Below, piece by piece: positions 52,324 to 60,842 of a DNA stretch of 64,000 bases. Both the position numbers and the translations under genes were made by a program. Positions within the stretch are counted from its first letter, which is position 1, and every line of letters begins with the position of its first letter. The stretch comes from Butyrivibrio sp. INlla16 (lineage in GTDB: Bacteria > Bacillota > Clostridia > Lachnospirales > Lachnospiraceae): positions 1-64,000 of the forward strand of contig NZ_FMYB01000013.1 of assembly GCF_900104155.1 (NCBI RefSeq). The letters run 5' to 3'. The notes beneath the pieces are model-generated. The model worked only from the letters and a program-made list of their open reading frames with translations. It was not told the DNA's origin and did no database searches.

Positions 52324-52770
52324 ATGGAAAAGAGATATGTATACGGTAATACCGCAAGACAACTGAATGAGCCAAGAAGACAGACTCGAAGAGAGATGCC
52401 GCTCCATGAGGTTAAGCGCAAGGAGGCTAAGAAACGCGCATCTCACATGAGCCTTGGATATTTGTTGTTTTTGTCACTTGCAGTTTTGGCTACAGGGGTT
52501 ATACTTACTTGGTATATAACTCTTCAGTCGGAAATAACTTCAAGTGTTAAGGAAGTGTCCACTTTGGAGGCACAGCTCAATACCTTGAAGCAGGACAATG
52601 ATGAGGCTTATAACAAGGCTGTAAGCAGTCTTGATTTGGAGGAGATAAAGCGAATCGCTATAGGGGAGTACGGCATGACCTATGCTACGGACGGTCAGAT
52701 CGTATCTTATTCCGGTGGCAGTGGCAATGATTATGTAAGACAGGTTGCACCTATACCGGATGGTAATTGA
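52324..52770 (+). CDS. ftsL: FtsL-like septum-formation protein
   Basis: The 148-residue protein has a basic cytoplasmic N-terminus, one membrane helix (about residues 43-65, YLLFLSLAVLATGVILTWYI) and a short extracellular coiled coil (SSVKEVSTLEAQLNTLKQDND). This is the FtsL/DivIC layout. Sequence is poorly conserved in this family, so the name rests on topology and on the position between rsmH and the PBP gene. ATG 52324 is preferred because AACGAGG lies upstream; a longer frame begins at 52294, overlapping the rsmH stop. Confidence 0.8.
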   Translation: MEKRYVYGNTARQLNEPRRQTRREMPLHEVKRKEAKKRASHMSLGYLLFLSLAVLATGVILTWYITLQSEITSSVKEVSTLEAQLNTLKQDNDEAYNKAVSSLDLEEIKRIAIGEYGMTYATDGQIVSYSGGSGNDYVRQVAPIPDGN

Positions 52771-55166
52771 AAAAAGTTATGAGAACTAAAAGAAGTAAAG
52801 CACAAAAATTTACAATAGGGATGAAAAAGAAGCTGTTAGTGCTGTTCATAATAGTACTGACAGCTTTTGTTGGTTTGAGTATCAGACTGATCCTCATAAA
52901 CAGGGACAACGGTAAGGAATATGAAAAGCAGGTTTTGTCCCAGCAAAAGTATGATTCCAGCACAATACCTTACAGACGCGGTGAGATACTTGATGCCAAC
53001 GGGACAGTGCTGGCATACAGTGAGAAGGTTTACAATGTTGTTCTTGATGCCAAGCTTGTTTTGTCAGGAAAAGATAATAAGTATCTGGATCCCACGGTCA
53101 GTGCACTTGTGAGATGCTTTGGCTTTGATGAGGGAGAAATCAGAAACTATATTTCCGATAACCCTGAGTCGCAGTACTATGTCCTGTCAAAACAGCGTAC
53201 CTATGATGAAATCAGCGAATTCCAGGGGCTTATTACAATAGGCAGCGAAACCTACGACGAAAATGTACAGGGTGTGTGGTTTGAGGAAAACTATATCAGA
53301 AAATACCCTAACGGCTCAATGGCATGCGATGTTGTCGGCTTTACAACAAGTGACAACAACGGCGTATTCGGACTTGAGGAATATTATAATGATGTCTTAA
53401 GCGGCAGTAACGGACGTACCTACGGCTACCTCGACGAGGATTCGAACCTTGAGAGAACAACAATCCCGCCTACGGACGGAAACAGCATAGTTACAACTAT
53501 AGACGGTAACCTTCAGTCAATCGTCGAGAAGTACCTTCAGGAATTCAACGATACCTATAAGGATGCATTTCGCCAGGGAAACGGCGCGAACAATATCGGC
53601 TGTGTAATCATGGATGTCAACAACGGTGATGTCCTTGCGATGGCGAGCTATCCCAAATTTGATCTTAACGATACCAGAAACACTGACAACCTTATCGGAA
53701 TGCCTAGGGTAGATGAGAGAGGTCTGAAAATAGCGGGCGAGAGTATATATGATTCCGGAGTTTACATTACGCAGGAGATGCTCGATGGCATGAGCGAAGA
53801 GGAAAAAATGTGGAACCTCAACGCTCTCTGGAGAAATTTCTGCATATCTGATACCTATGAGCCGGGTTCGGTCGCAAAGCCTTTCACAGTGGCAACGGGA
53901 CTTGAAGCGGGCTGCATTACAGGCAATGAAGTATATGAATGTACCGGAAAAATGGATATCGGCGGACACGAGATTTACTGCCATAACAAGTACGGTGACG
54001 GTGCGGTTTCCGTTGAAAGAGGTATAGAGATTTCCTGTAACGTTGCTATGATGAAAATCGGCCAGACAATAGGTGCCAATACCTTCGCGAAGTTCCAGAA
54101 AAGCTTTGGTTTTGGCCTTAAGACCAATATAGACCTTGCCGGAGAAGCCAGGACGGAAGGACTCACCTACAGTGCAAACGATATGGGTTCCACCGAGCTT
54201 GCAACAGGCACGTTCGGACAGGGCTTTAACGTGGACATGATCGAGATGATCTCTGCGTTCAGTTCACTGGTAAATGGCGGCAATTTTTATGAGCCCCATG
54301 TTGTAAAGAAAATTCAGAATTCTTCAGGAGCTACGATTAAGAGCATTGAGCCTAAGATACTCAGACAGACAGTCTCGGAGTCGACTTCCAAGAAGGTTAT
54401 AGAATTCTGTAATCAGGTTGTTGCAGGTGAAGAAGGTACCGGTAAGACTGCAAGACCTGCAGGATATATGATAGGTGGTAAAACAGGTACAGCGGAGACT
54501 ATTCCCCGTAAGAATCAGCAGTATGTAGTATCTTTCATGGGATATGCTCCCGCTAATGATCCTAAGATTGCGATCTATGTTGTTGTAGACAGACCTAACG
54601 CAATGGATCAGGCTGATGCCAAGTTTGCAACAAGAGTTGTAAAAAAGGTGCTTACAGAGGCTCTTCCTTACCTGAACATACCTATGACTGAGCCTGTGAC
54701 AGAAGAAGAACAGGCTGAGCTTGATGCTTTGAGAGAGAAGGAAATTATGATGGCAGCTGCCGAGAAGACAGAAGCCACAGTGGATGAGAATGGTAACCCG
54801 ATTCTTGATGAGAACGGCAATCCGGTTACCGCAGAAGAGGGAACACCTCTTTTGGATGAGAACGGCAATCCGGTGCTGGATGAAAATGGTAATCCTGTTA
54901 TGCAGAACACCGGCGATGAAGTTTCCGGAGGCGATGCCGAAGATGGAGACCTTGGTGAAGACAGTATCTGGGAGAAGATTCCGGAGGATGAGCTTCCAGA
55001 AAACACTGAACCTGTATGGAAGTCGTTTGAAATAGATGAGGAAACGGGGTATTATATTGACCCGGAAACAGGCGATCTGATTAATCCCGAGGATGGTCAT
55101 TCTATCAGCGGTGACGGACTTCCGGACTATAACCCGCCTGAAACTGAAGATTCTGTGGGAGACTGA
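52767..55166 (+). CDS. ftsI: Division-type penicillin-binding protein 2 (FtsI/PBP2-like)
   Basis: This class B PBP cross-links septal peptidoglycan. The 799-residue protein has a cytoplasmic basic tail, a membrane helix (about 20-42), a PBP dimer domain with PYRRGEILDANGTVLAYS, and a transpeptidase domain with the active serine Ser368 in EPGSVAKPF, the second motif SCN (ISCNVAMM) and the third KTGT (IGGKTGTAET). After about residue 650 comes an unusual tail: tandem DENGNP(V/I) repeats at about 672-715 and an acidic Pro-rich end, with no PASTA domain. The TTG at 52767 overlaps the ftsL stop by 4 nt; ATG 52779 is an alternative start. Confidence 0.93.
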   Translation: MKKVMRTKRSKAQKFTIGMKKKLLVLFIIVLTAFVGLSIRLILINRDNGKEYEKQVLSQQKYDSSTIPYRRGEILDANGTVLAYSEKVYNVVLDAKLVLSGKDNKYLDPTVSALVRCFGFDEGEIRNYISDNPESQYYVLSKQRTYDEISEFQGLITIGSETYDENVQGVWFEENYIRKYPNGSMACDVVGFTTSDNNGVFGLEEYYNDVLSGSNGRTYGYLDEDSNLERTTIPPTDGNSIVTTIDGNLQSIVEKYLQEFNDTYKDAFRQGNGANNIGCVIMDVNNGDVLAMASYPKFDLNDTRNTDNLIGMPRVDERGLKIAGESIYDSGVYITQEMLDGMSEEEKMWNLNALWRNFCISDTYEPGSVAKPFTVATGLEAGCITGNEVYECTGKMDIGGHEIYCHNKYGDGAVSVERGIEISCNVAMMKIGQTIGANTFAKFQKSFGFGLKTNIDLAGEARTEGLTYSANDMGSTELATGTFGQGFNVDMIEMISAFSSLVNGGNFYEPHVVKKIQNSSGATIKSIEPKILRQTVSESTSKKVIEFCNQVVAGEEGTGKTARPAGYMIGGKTGTAETIPRKNQQYVVSFMGYAPANDPKIAIYVVVDRPNAMDQADAKFATRVVKKVLTEALPYLNIPMTEPVTEEEQAELDALREKEIMMAAAEKTEATVDENGNPILDENGNPVTAEEGTPLLDENGNPVLDENGNPVMQNTGDEVSGGDAEDGDLGEDSIWEKIPEDELPENTEPVWKSFEIDEETGYYIDPETGDLINPEDGHSISGDGLPDYNPPETEDSVGD

Positions 55167-55189
55167 TTTAATATTTGGAAGGAATAACT

Positions 55190-56560
55190 ATGTTAGCTAA
55201 AGATATAATCGGCAAAAATGTACTTGTGATAGGAACCGGCATTTCCGGAATAGGAAGTGCGAAATTACTTGGAAAAGTAGGAGCAAAGCCTGTAATTTTT
55301 GATGAAAATACAAAGGTTACCGTGGGGGCTGTAAAGGAAAAGCTTGCGGGCTATGAAGGAACGGAGCCTGAGATAATTATCGGAGAGCTCTCTGATGAAG
55401 TGATAAAGGATTTGGTGCTTGTTGTTCCGAGCCCGGCAGTTCCGCTTGATTCGGCTCTTATTCTTCGTCTTAAGGAGGCGGGACTCCCTATCTGGAGTGA
55501 GATAGAACTCGCTTTCAATTTTGCCAGGGGAAGTCTCGTGGCTATAACCGGAACAAATGGTAAGACCACTACCACAACCCTTGTGGGCGAGATTATGAAG
55601 GCTCATTTTGCATCCACATATGTTGTGGGAAATATTGGCTATTCCTATGCGGAGAGAGCTCTTGAAATGACGGATGATACGGTTTCAATCGGAGAGATCA
55701 GTAGCTTTCAGCTTGAAGCTGTGGAGAATTTTCATGCGAAGGTTTCTGCAATTCTCAACGTTACTCCGGACCATTTGAACAGACATCACACTATGGAGTG
55801 TTATGCCTCCATGAAAGAAAATATTACAAATAATCAGACTAAGGACGACACCTGCGTGCTCAATTATGACAATGAGTATACCAGGGCTTTTGCCGAAAGA
55901 TGTCCTGCAAAGGTGGTGTTCTTCTCATCATCGGGTAAGCTTGATGAAGGCTTTTTCCTTGACGGAGAGGATATAATGCTCGCCGAAAACGGTAAGGCCG
56001 AGAAAGTTATGAACGTTCATGAGATGAACCTTGTCGGAACCTGCAATTATGAAAATGTGATGGCTGCCATCGCAATGGGACTTGCGATGGGAGTTCCTAT
56101 GGATACAATACTGGGCGTTGTACGCTCGTTCAAAGCGGTTGAACACCGTATCGAATTTGTTGCCACAAAAAACGGCGTTGATTACTACAACGATTCGAAG
56201 GGAACCAATCCCGATGCCGCAATTCAGGGAATAAAGGCTATGTGCAAGCCTACATATCTCATAGGCGGCGGATATGACAAGGGAAGCGAGTATGATGAAT
56301 GGATAGAGGCTTTTGACGGCAAGGTTAAAAAGCTTGTTCTCATTGGTGTTACCAAGCAGAAGATAGCAGACTGTGCAAAAAAGCACGGTTTCAATGATTA
56401 TGTATTTATGGAGACTTACGAGGAAGCACTTAAGTATTGCAGTGATAATGCTGTTTCGGGAGAAGCTGTGCTCCTTTCACCCGCCTGTGCGAGCTGGGAT
56501 ATGTTCCCCAGCTATGAGGTAAGAGGACAACAGTTCAAGGATTATGTGAATAATCTGTAA
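55190..56560 (+). CDS. murD: UDP-N-acetylmuramoylalanine--D-glutamate ligase
   Basis: MurD adds D-glutamate to UDP-MurNAc-L-Ala in the cytoplasm using ATP. The 456-residue protein has an N-terminal Rossmann domain (VLVIGTGISGIGSAKLL), the Mur ligase ATP loop GTNGKTTTT (about residues 120-128), NVTPDHLNRHHTME, and the C-terminal EHRIEFVATKNGVDYYNDSKGTNPDA. ATG 55190 is chosen because GGAAGGA precedes it; the frame is open to TTG 55175. Directly upstream is the PBP gene; the mraY normally found between them in many Firmicutes is absent. Confidence 0.97.
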   Translation: MLAKDIIGKNVLVIGTGISGIGSAKLLGKVGAKPVIFDENTKVTVGAVKEKLAGYEGTEPEIIIGELSDEVIKDLVLVVPSPAVPLDSALILRLKEAGLPIWSEIELAFNFARGSLVAITGTNGKTTTTTLVGEIMKAHFASTYVVGNIGYSYAERALEMTDDTVSIGEISSFQLEAVENFHAKVSAILNVTPDHLNRHHTMECYASMKENITNNQTKDDTCVLNYDNEYTRAFAERCPAKVVFFSSSGKLDEGFFLDGEDIMLAENGKAEKVMNVHEMNLVGTCNYENVMAAIAMGLAMGVPMDTILGVVRSFKAVEHRIEFVATKNGVDYYNDSKGTNPDAAIQGIKAMCKPTYLIGGGYDKGSEYDEWIEAFDGKVKKLVLIGVTKQKIADCAKKHGFNDYVFMETYEEALKYCSDNAVSGEAVLLSPACASWDMFPSYEVRGQQFKDYVNNL

Positions 56561-56580
56561 GTTTTAAAGGGGGATTTTGT

Positions 56581-57795
56581 ATGGAGGCTGCAAGAATGGC
56601 AGGAGCTACAAGAACAGCAAGGTCTGGCGCGTTTGCCACTCGCGGTATGGATGGACCCGTATCTAAGAAAAAAGTTAAAAAAGAAGTCTATGTTGACTAC
56701 AGCATGGTATTTGTTGTGCTCTTTTTGCTGGTGTTCGGCCTTGTTATGCTATATTCTACCAGCTCATATGAAGCAACTTTGAAAAAAGGCGATTCGGCAT
56801 ATTACCTGAAGCACCAGCTTATACCGACTGTTTTGGGAGTTGGTGTAATGATAGTGGTGTCGAGAATTCCCTATCAGATATATAAAAAATTTGCATCTAT
56901 AGCTTATGTATTATCGATAGTTCTTGTCCTTCTGGTTAAAACACCTTTGGGAATGACAATTAACAAGGCATCCAGATGGATTAAGATAGGCGGAGTATCT
57001 GTTCAGCCCGCAGAGGCTGCAAAGCTGGCGATGATTATCGCGCTGGCAACATTTATCAGTAAGCTTCGCAGGAACATAACCAACCCTAAGGCATTCTGGA
57101 TAGTACTGTCTGTGCCTCTTCCGGTATGCTTCCTGGTATGGAAGGTTACGAGTAACTTAAGTTCCGCAATTATTATTTTCTGTATCGCTTTTGCAATGCT
57201 CTTTATATCAACTCCGGGCTACAGGCGCTTTATTGCCATATCCGGATCGGTGGTCGGAGCAGCTGCCGGCGTGGTTTTCTTTGTTAAAAAAGCAGGCTTT
57301 AACAGCAGTATGAATTTCCGATTTGTCCGTATTCTTGCATGGCTTGATCCTGAAGCATATGTAAACGATAAGGGTTATCAGACACTTCAGTCCCTTTATG
57401 CAATTGGCTCAGGCGGCCTTTTTGGAAAAGGTCTGGGAGAGAGTATGCAGAAACTCGGATTTATTCCCGAGGCTCAGAACGACATGATTTTTTCAATCAT
57501 TTGTGAGGAGCTGGGAATTGTCGGTGCGATAGCAGTTATGCTCATGTTTGTTATTCTGATATACAGAATGATGGTTATTGCCCAGAATGCACCGGATATG
57601 TACGGAGCTCTTCTGGTTATCGGAGTTATGGCTCATATTTCTATCCAGGTTATTCTGAATATAGCCGTTGTAACCAATACCATCCCCAATACGGGAATCA
57701 CACTTCCTTTTATCAGCTACGGTGGAACCGCTGTGCTTTTCCTGCTTACAGAGATTGGAATCGTGTTTAATGTTGCAAGACATATAGACGTTTAA
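56581..57795 (+). CDS. ftsW: Peptidoglycan glycosyltransferase FtsW (SEDS family)
   Basis: FtsW polymerises lipid II at the septum together with its class B PBP. The 404-residue protein has a basic/alanine-rich cytoplasmic N-terminus (about 1-38) and ten membrane helices. SEDS landmarks include TPLGMTINKASRWIKIGGVSVQPAEAAKL, KGLGESMQKLGFIPEAQNDMIFSIICEELG and the C-terminal NTGITLPFISYGGTA. AAAGGGGG precedes ATG 56581. It lies 20 nt after murD and 13 nt before ftsQ. Confidence 0.96.
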   Translation: MEAARMAGATRTARSGAFATRGMDGPVSKKKVKKEVYVDYSMVFVVLFLLVFGLVMLYSTSSYEATLKKGDSAYYLKHQLIPTVLGVGVMIVVSRIPYQIYKKFASIAYVLSIVLVLLVKTPLGMTINKASRWIKIGGVSVQPAEAAKLAMIIALATFISKLRRNITNPKAFWIVLSVPLPVCFLVWKVTSNLSSAIIIFCIAFAMLFISTPGYRRFIAISGSVVGAAAGVVFFVKKAGFNSSMNFRFVRILAWLDPEAYVNDKGYQTLQSLYAIGSGGLFGKGLGESMQKLGFIPEAQNDMIFSIICEELGIVGAIAVMLMFVILIYRMMVIAQNAPDMYGALLVIGVMAHISIQVILNIAVVTNTIPNTGITLPFISYGGTAVLFLLTEIGIVFNVARHIDV

Positions 57796-57808
57796 GGACT
57801 TTATGTAA

Positions 57809-58606
57809 ATGGCAAGAAAGAGAAGACGAGTAAAAAGAAGAAGAACACATGCTCCTCGAATGAGCTTTGGGGAGCTGTTTTTTCTGCATAAGAGCCTTTT
57901 TATAATTGGAGCGATAATACTTATCGTTCTGATTGCGGCAATTTCGGCCCTTTCGTATTTTGCGCATAATTACACCATCACAAATGTCTATGTTGACGGT
58001 AATGTGCATTATACCGATGAAGAGATCATGAACATGGTCATGACAGACAAACTCGACAGAAATTCCATGTACTTATCGCTCAAATACAGGGACAAGGAGA
58101 TAACCGGAGTTCCTTTTATCGAAAAGATGGACGTGGAGATACTCTCCCCTGACACGATAAGGATCAATGTTTATGAGAAGGCAATCGCGGGATATGTGAA
58201 GTACCTCGACAGATATATATTCTTCGACAGGGACGGAATAGTGGTGGAGACCTCTGAGCAGCCCTCGGACGATGTTCCGCTTGTGCTGGGGCTCAGTTTT
58301 GATTATATTGTTCTTCATGAAAAGCTGCCTGTTGAGAATGAAAACGTTTTTAAAGAGGTTCTTGATATCACTCAATTATTAAATAAATATGACCTGAAGG
58401 CCGATAAAATATTTTTTGACAGCGATTTTCATCTTTATATTTATTTTGATGAAGTGGAAGTTAGTCTCGGAACTAATGACAACATAGATGAAAAAGTGAT
58501 ACAATTACAATACATTTTGCCGGAACTCCAAGGAAAAAGTGGCATCCTGGAAATGTCAGAATATGATTCAAATACTCAGAACATTACATTTGAACAGAAA
58601 AATTAA
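57809..58606 (+). CDS. ftsQ: Cell division protein FtsQ/DivIB
   Basis: The 265-residue bitopic protein has an arginine/lysine-rich cytoplasmic N-terminus (MARKRRRVKRRR), one membrane helix (about 30-52), a POTRA domain (YTITNVYVDGNVHYTDEEIMNMV...) and a FtsQ/DivIB beta domain (IRINVYEKAIAGYVKYLDRYIFFDRDGIVVE). It would scaffold the divisome with FtsL. The ribosome binding site is weak (AAGGAC). ftsZ follows after 78 bp that contain its own possible promoter. Confidence 0.92.
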   Translation: MARKRRRVKRRRTHAPRMSFGELFFLHKSLFIIGAIILIVLIAAISALSYFAHNYTITNVYVDGNVHYTDEEIMNMVMTDKLDRNSMYLSLKYRDKEITGVPFIEKMDVEILSPDTIRINVYEKAIAGYVKYLDRYIFFDRDGIVVETSEQPSDDVPLVLGLSFDYIVLHEKLPVENENVFKEVLDITQLLNKYDLKADKIFFDSDFHLYIYFDEVEVSLGTNDNIDEKVIQLQYILPELQGKSGILEMSEYDSNTQNITFEQKN

Positions 58607-58615
58607 AATTCTAGG

Positions 58616-58642
58616 TTGTAAATTATATAAAATAATTATAAA
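58616..58642 (+). promoter_or_regulatory. Possible ftsZ-proximal promoter
   Basis: TTGTAA (58616-58621) and TATAAA (58637-58642) are 15 bp apart in a very AT-rich gap. The spacing is short, so the call is tentative. An extra promoter for ftsZ is common in other bacteria. Confidence 0.35.
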
Positions 58643-58665
58643 ATGCTTTGTAGGAGTTTTAGGTT

Positions 58666-58692
58666 ATGAAGGAGGAGCACTATCTTGCTTGA
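58666..58692 (+). CDS. Eight-codon leader ORF overlapping the ftsZ start
   Basis: ATG 58666 opens a frame encoding MKEEHYLA that ends at TGA 58690-58692, inside the first codons of ftsZ. A TAGGAG box lies 9 nt before it. The ftsZ ribosome binding site (AAGGAGG, 58669-58675) is within this mini-ORF. Translation of it is not proven. Confidence 0.35.
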   Translation: MKEEHYLA

Positions 58693-59992
58693 ACTAAAGT
58701 CAAATGAGGCTGAATCCGGTGCCAAGATCATTGTTGTTGGGGTTGGTGGCGCAGGAAATAACGCTGTAAATAGAATGGTAGAGGAAAATATTTCCGGTGT
58801 AGAATTCATTGGAATTAATACAGATAAGCAGGCTTTGCAGCTTTGCAAAGCTCCCAAGCTGCTTCAGATCGGTGAGAAGCTCACCAAGGGTCTTGGTGCG
58901 GGAGCAAAGCCGGAAATCGGTCAGAAAGCTGCTGAGGAGAGCCAGGAAGAGATTTCCGCAGCTCTTAAGGGTGCTGACATGGTTTTCGTTACTTGCGGAA
59001 TGGGTGGCGGTACCGGTACAGGTGCAGCTCCTGTTGTAGCTAAGCTTGCAAAGGATATGGGTATTCTTACTGTCGGTGTAGTTACCAAGCCTTTCGCTTT
59101 TGAGGCTCGCGTACGTATGCAGAACGCACTTGCCGGCATTAACACAATTAAGAACAACGTAGATACTCTTATCGTTATTCCTAACGATAAGTTACTTCAG
59201 ATTGTTGACAGACGTACAACAATGCCCGATGCACTGAAGAAGGCTGATGAAGTTCTTCAGCAGGCAGTTCAGGGAATCACAGATCTGATCAACGTACCCG
59301 CTGTTATCAACCTTGACTTCGCTGACGTTCAGACAGTTATGAAGGACAAGGGAATCGCACACATCGGTATCGGTTCCGGTAAGGGCGATGATAAGGCTGC
59401 AGACGCAGTTAAGATGGCGGTTGAGTCTCCTCTTCTTGAGACTAAGATTGACGGAGCTTCCAATGTTATCATCAATGTATCCGGTGATATCACACTTATG
59501 GATGCTTCAACTGCATCAGACTATATCAGAAATCTTGCAGGAGATGATGTTAATATCATATTCGGTGCTATGTATGACGAATCAATGGCAGACACCTGCA
59601 ATATTACTGTTATTGCTACAGGTATTGATGACAGAGCAAATAATGCTGCTGCATTGCAGAGAGCTCTTAATCGTAACGCTGAGAAAGCCGCAGCCGCTCA
59701 GGCAGCACAGGCTGCAGCTGCTGCATCACAGCAGGCTCAGGCACAGCCTCAGCCCCAGGTTCGGGTACAGCCTCAGGTTCAGGTTCAGCCGCAGGTACAG
59801 CCTGTTCCGGTTACTCCCGAGCCCATGATTGATACACTGACAGCGCGTTCAACTCAGACAATACCGACACAGAAGCCGGTTACTCCTCAGCCTACTCAGA
59901 GACCTTCATCAGGACTTAATCGTACTCCTGAAGTTAGAAGCTCTGTAGAAGCTAAGAGTCTTAAGATACCGGATTTCTTACAGAAAAAGTAA
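58685..59992 (+). CDS. ftsZ: Cell division GTPase FtsZ
   Basis: FtsZ forms the tubulin-like Z-ring. The 435-residue protein has the N-terminal GTPase domain with [14 protein letters not shown], the tubulin signature [12 protein letters not shown] (about residues 105-116), [14 protein letters not shown] and [11 protein letters not shown]. Then come a Gln/Ala/Pro-rich linker (about 335-420) with repeated PQVQVQPQ, and the conserved C-terminal peptide KIPDFLQKK that binds FtsA/SepF. It starts at TTG 58685, supported by AAGGAGGAG nine nt upstream. The terminator at 60007 ends the operon. Confidence 0.98.
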   Translation: MLELKSNEAESGAKIIVVGVGGAGNNAVNRMVEENISGVEFIGINTDKQALQLCKAPKLLQIGEKLTKGLGAGAKPEIGQKAAEESQEEISAALKGADMVFVTCGMGGGTGTGAAPVVAKLAKDMGILTVGVVTKPFAFEARVRMQNALAGINTIKNNVDTLIVIPNDKLLQIVDRRTTMPDALKKADEVLQQAVQGITDLINVPAVINLDFADVQTVMKDKGIAHIGIGSGKGDDKAADAVKMAVESPLLETKIDGASNVIINVSGDITLMDASTASDYIRNLAGDDVNIIFGAMYDESMADTCNITVIATGIDDRANNAAALQRALNRNAEKAAAAQAAQAAAAASQQAQAQPQPQVRVQPQVQVQPQVQPVPVTPEPMIDTLTARSTQTIPTQKPVTPQPTQRPSSGLNRTPEVRSSVEAKSLKIPDFLQKK

Positions 59993-60006
59993 TAATGACT
60001 TTCAAA

Positions 60007-60038
60007 CAGTCACCTGAATAATCGGGTGACTGTTTTAT
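60007..60038 (+). terminator. Intrinsic terminator of the dcw operon
   Basis: CAGTCACC pairs with GGTGACTG around a 10-nt loop and is followed by TTTTATTTT. Confidence 0.92.
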
Positions 60039-60213
60039 TTTGCTTTTTTTTATAGTTTGAGCGAGATAATGCATTTTTTTGTAGATAATTCCGTTTCACA
60101 ATGTTACAATAACTTGTGTGGGTATTCTTTTTAGACCCTAAATCTTGTAAAAGAATCAAAAGTTACAAATCTATAATTTTTTATGTGCGGTAAAGCACAG
60201 AAAGGTTATCATT

Positions 60214-60720
60214 ATGAAGTGTCCTTTTTGCGGTAAAGACAACACTCGTGTAATTGATTCAAGACCTGCGGATGAGAATACATCCATCAGACGCAGACGT
60301 GTCTGCGATTCTTGCGGGAAGAGGTTTACGACCTATGAGAAGGTTGAGACTATCCCTCTTATTGTTATCAAGAAGGATAATAACCGTGAACCCTACAATC
60401 GTGCAAAGATCGAAGCAGGCGTGCTGAGAGCATGTCACAAGAGACCGGTAAGTGCTCAGCAGATTACACAGATTGTCGATGCTGTAGAGACTGAGGTTTT
60501 CAATCTTGAGCAAAAGGAAATCCCCAGCCGTATTATCGGTGAACTTTGCATGGATAAGATGAAGAATCTCGATCCTGTAGCTTATGTAAGATTTGCGTCT
60601 GTTTACCGTGAGTTTAAGGATGTAAATACCTTCATGGATGAGCTTAAGATAGTACTGGAGAAGGAAGAAGAGGGTGTTATAACCGATTCTACAGATAAGA
60701 ACACACCCTTGCTGAAATAA
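60214..60720 (+). CDS. nrdR: Transcriptional repressor NrdR
   Basis: NrdR is the ATP/dATP-sensing repressor of ribonucleotide reductase genes. The 168-residue protein has the zinc ribbon with Cys3, Cys6, Cys31 and Cys34 (KCPFCGKDNTRVIDSRP, VCDSCGKRFTTYE) and an ATP-cone (about 46-136). The length is slightly above the typical 150 because of a short acidic tail. AAAGG precedes ATG 60214. No reductase gene or NrdR box is visible in the window. Its location after ftsZ is frequent in Clostridia. Confidence 0.97.
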   Translation: MKCPFCGKDNTRVIDSRPADENTSIRRRRVCDSCGKRFTTYEKVETIPLIVIKKDNNREPYNRAKIEAGVLRACHKRPVSAQQITQIVDAVETEVFNLEQKEIPSRIIGELCMDKMKNLDPVAYVRFASVYREFKDVNTFMDELKIVLEKEEEGVITDSTDKNTPLLK

Positions 60721-60741
60721 ACTGTCATCTGACCTTGGTTG

Positions 60742-60770
60742 TTGACATCTGCTACGTCTTTCCGTATAGT
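60742..60770 (+). promoter_or_regulatory. Near-consensus promoter of the peptide ABC operon
   Basis: TTGACA (60742-60747) and TATAGT (60765-60770) are separated by 17 bp. The -35 is perfect and the -10 differs at one position. Confidence 0.85.
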
Positions 60771-60842
60771 TTATGGTGCATCAAGACTTGATAATCAAAT
60801 TGTTTTGGTGCGAAAACTAAATAAAGAAAGAAGGATTGTAAC

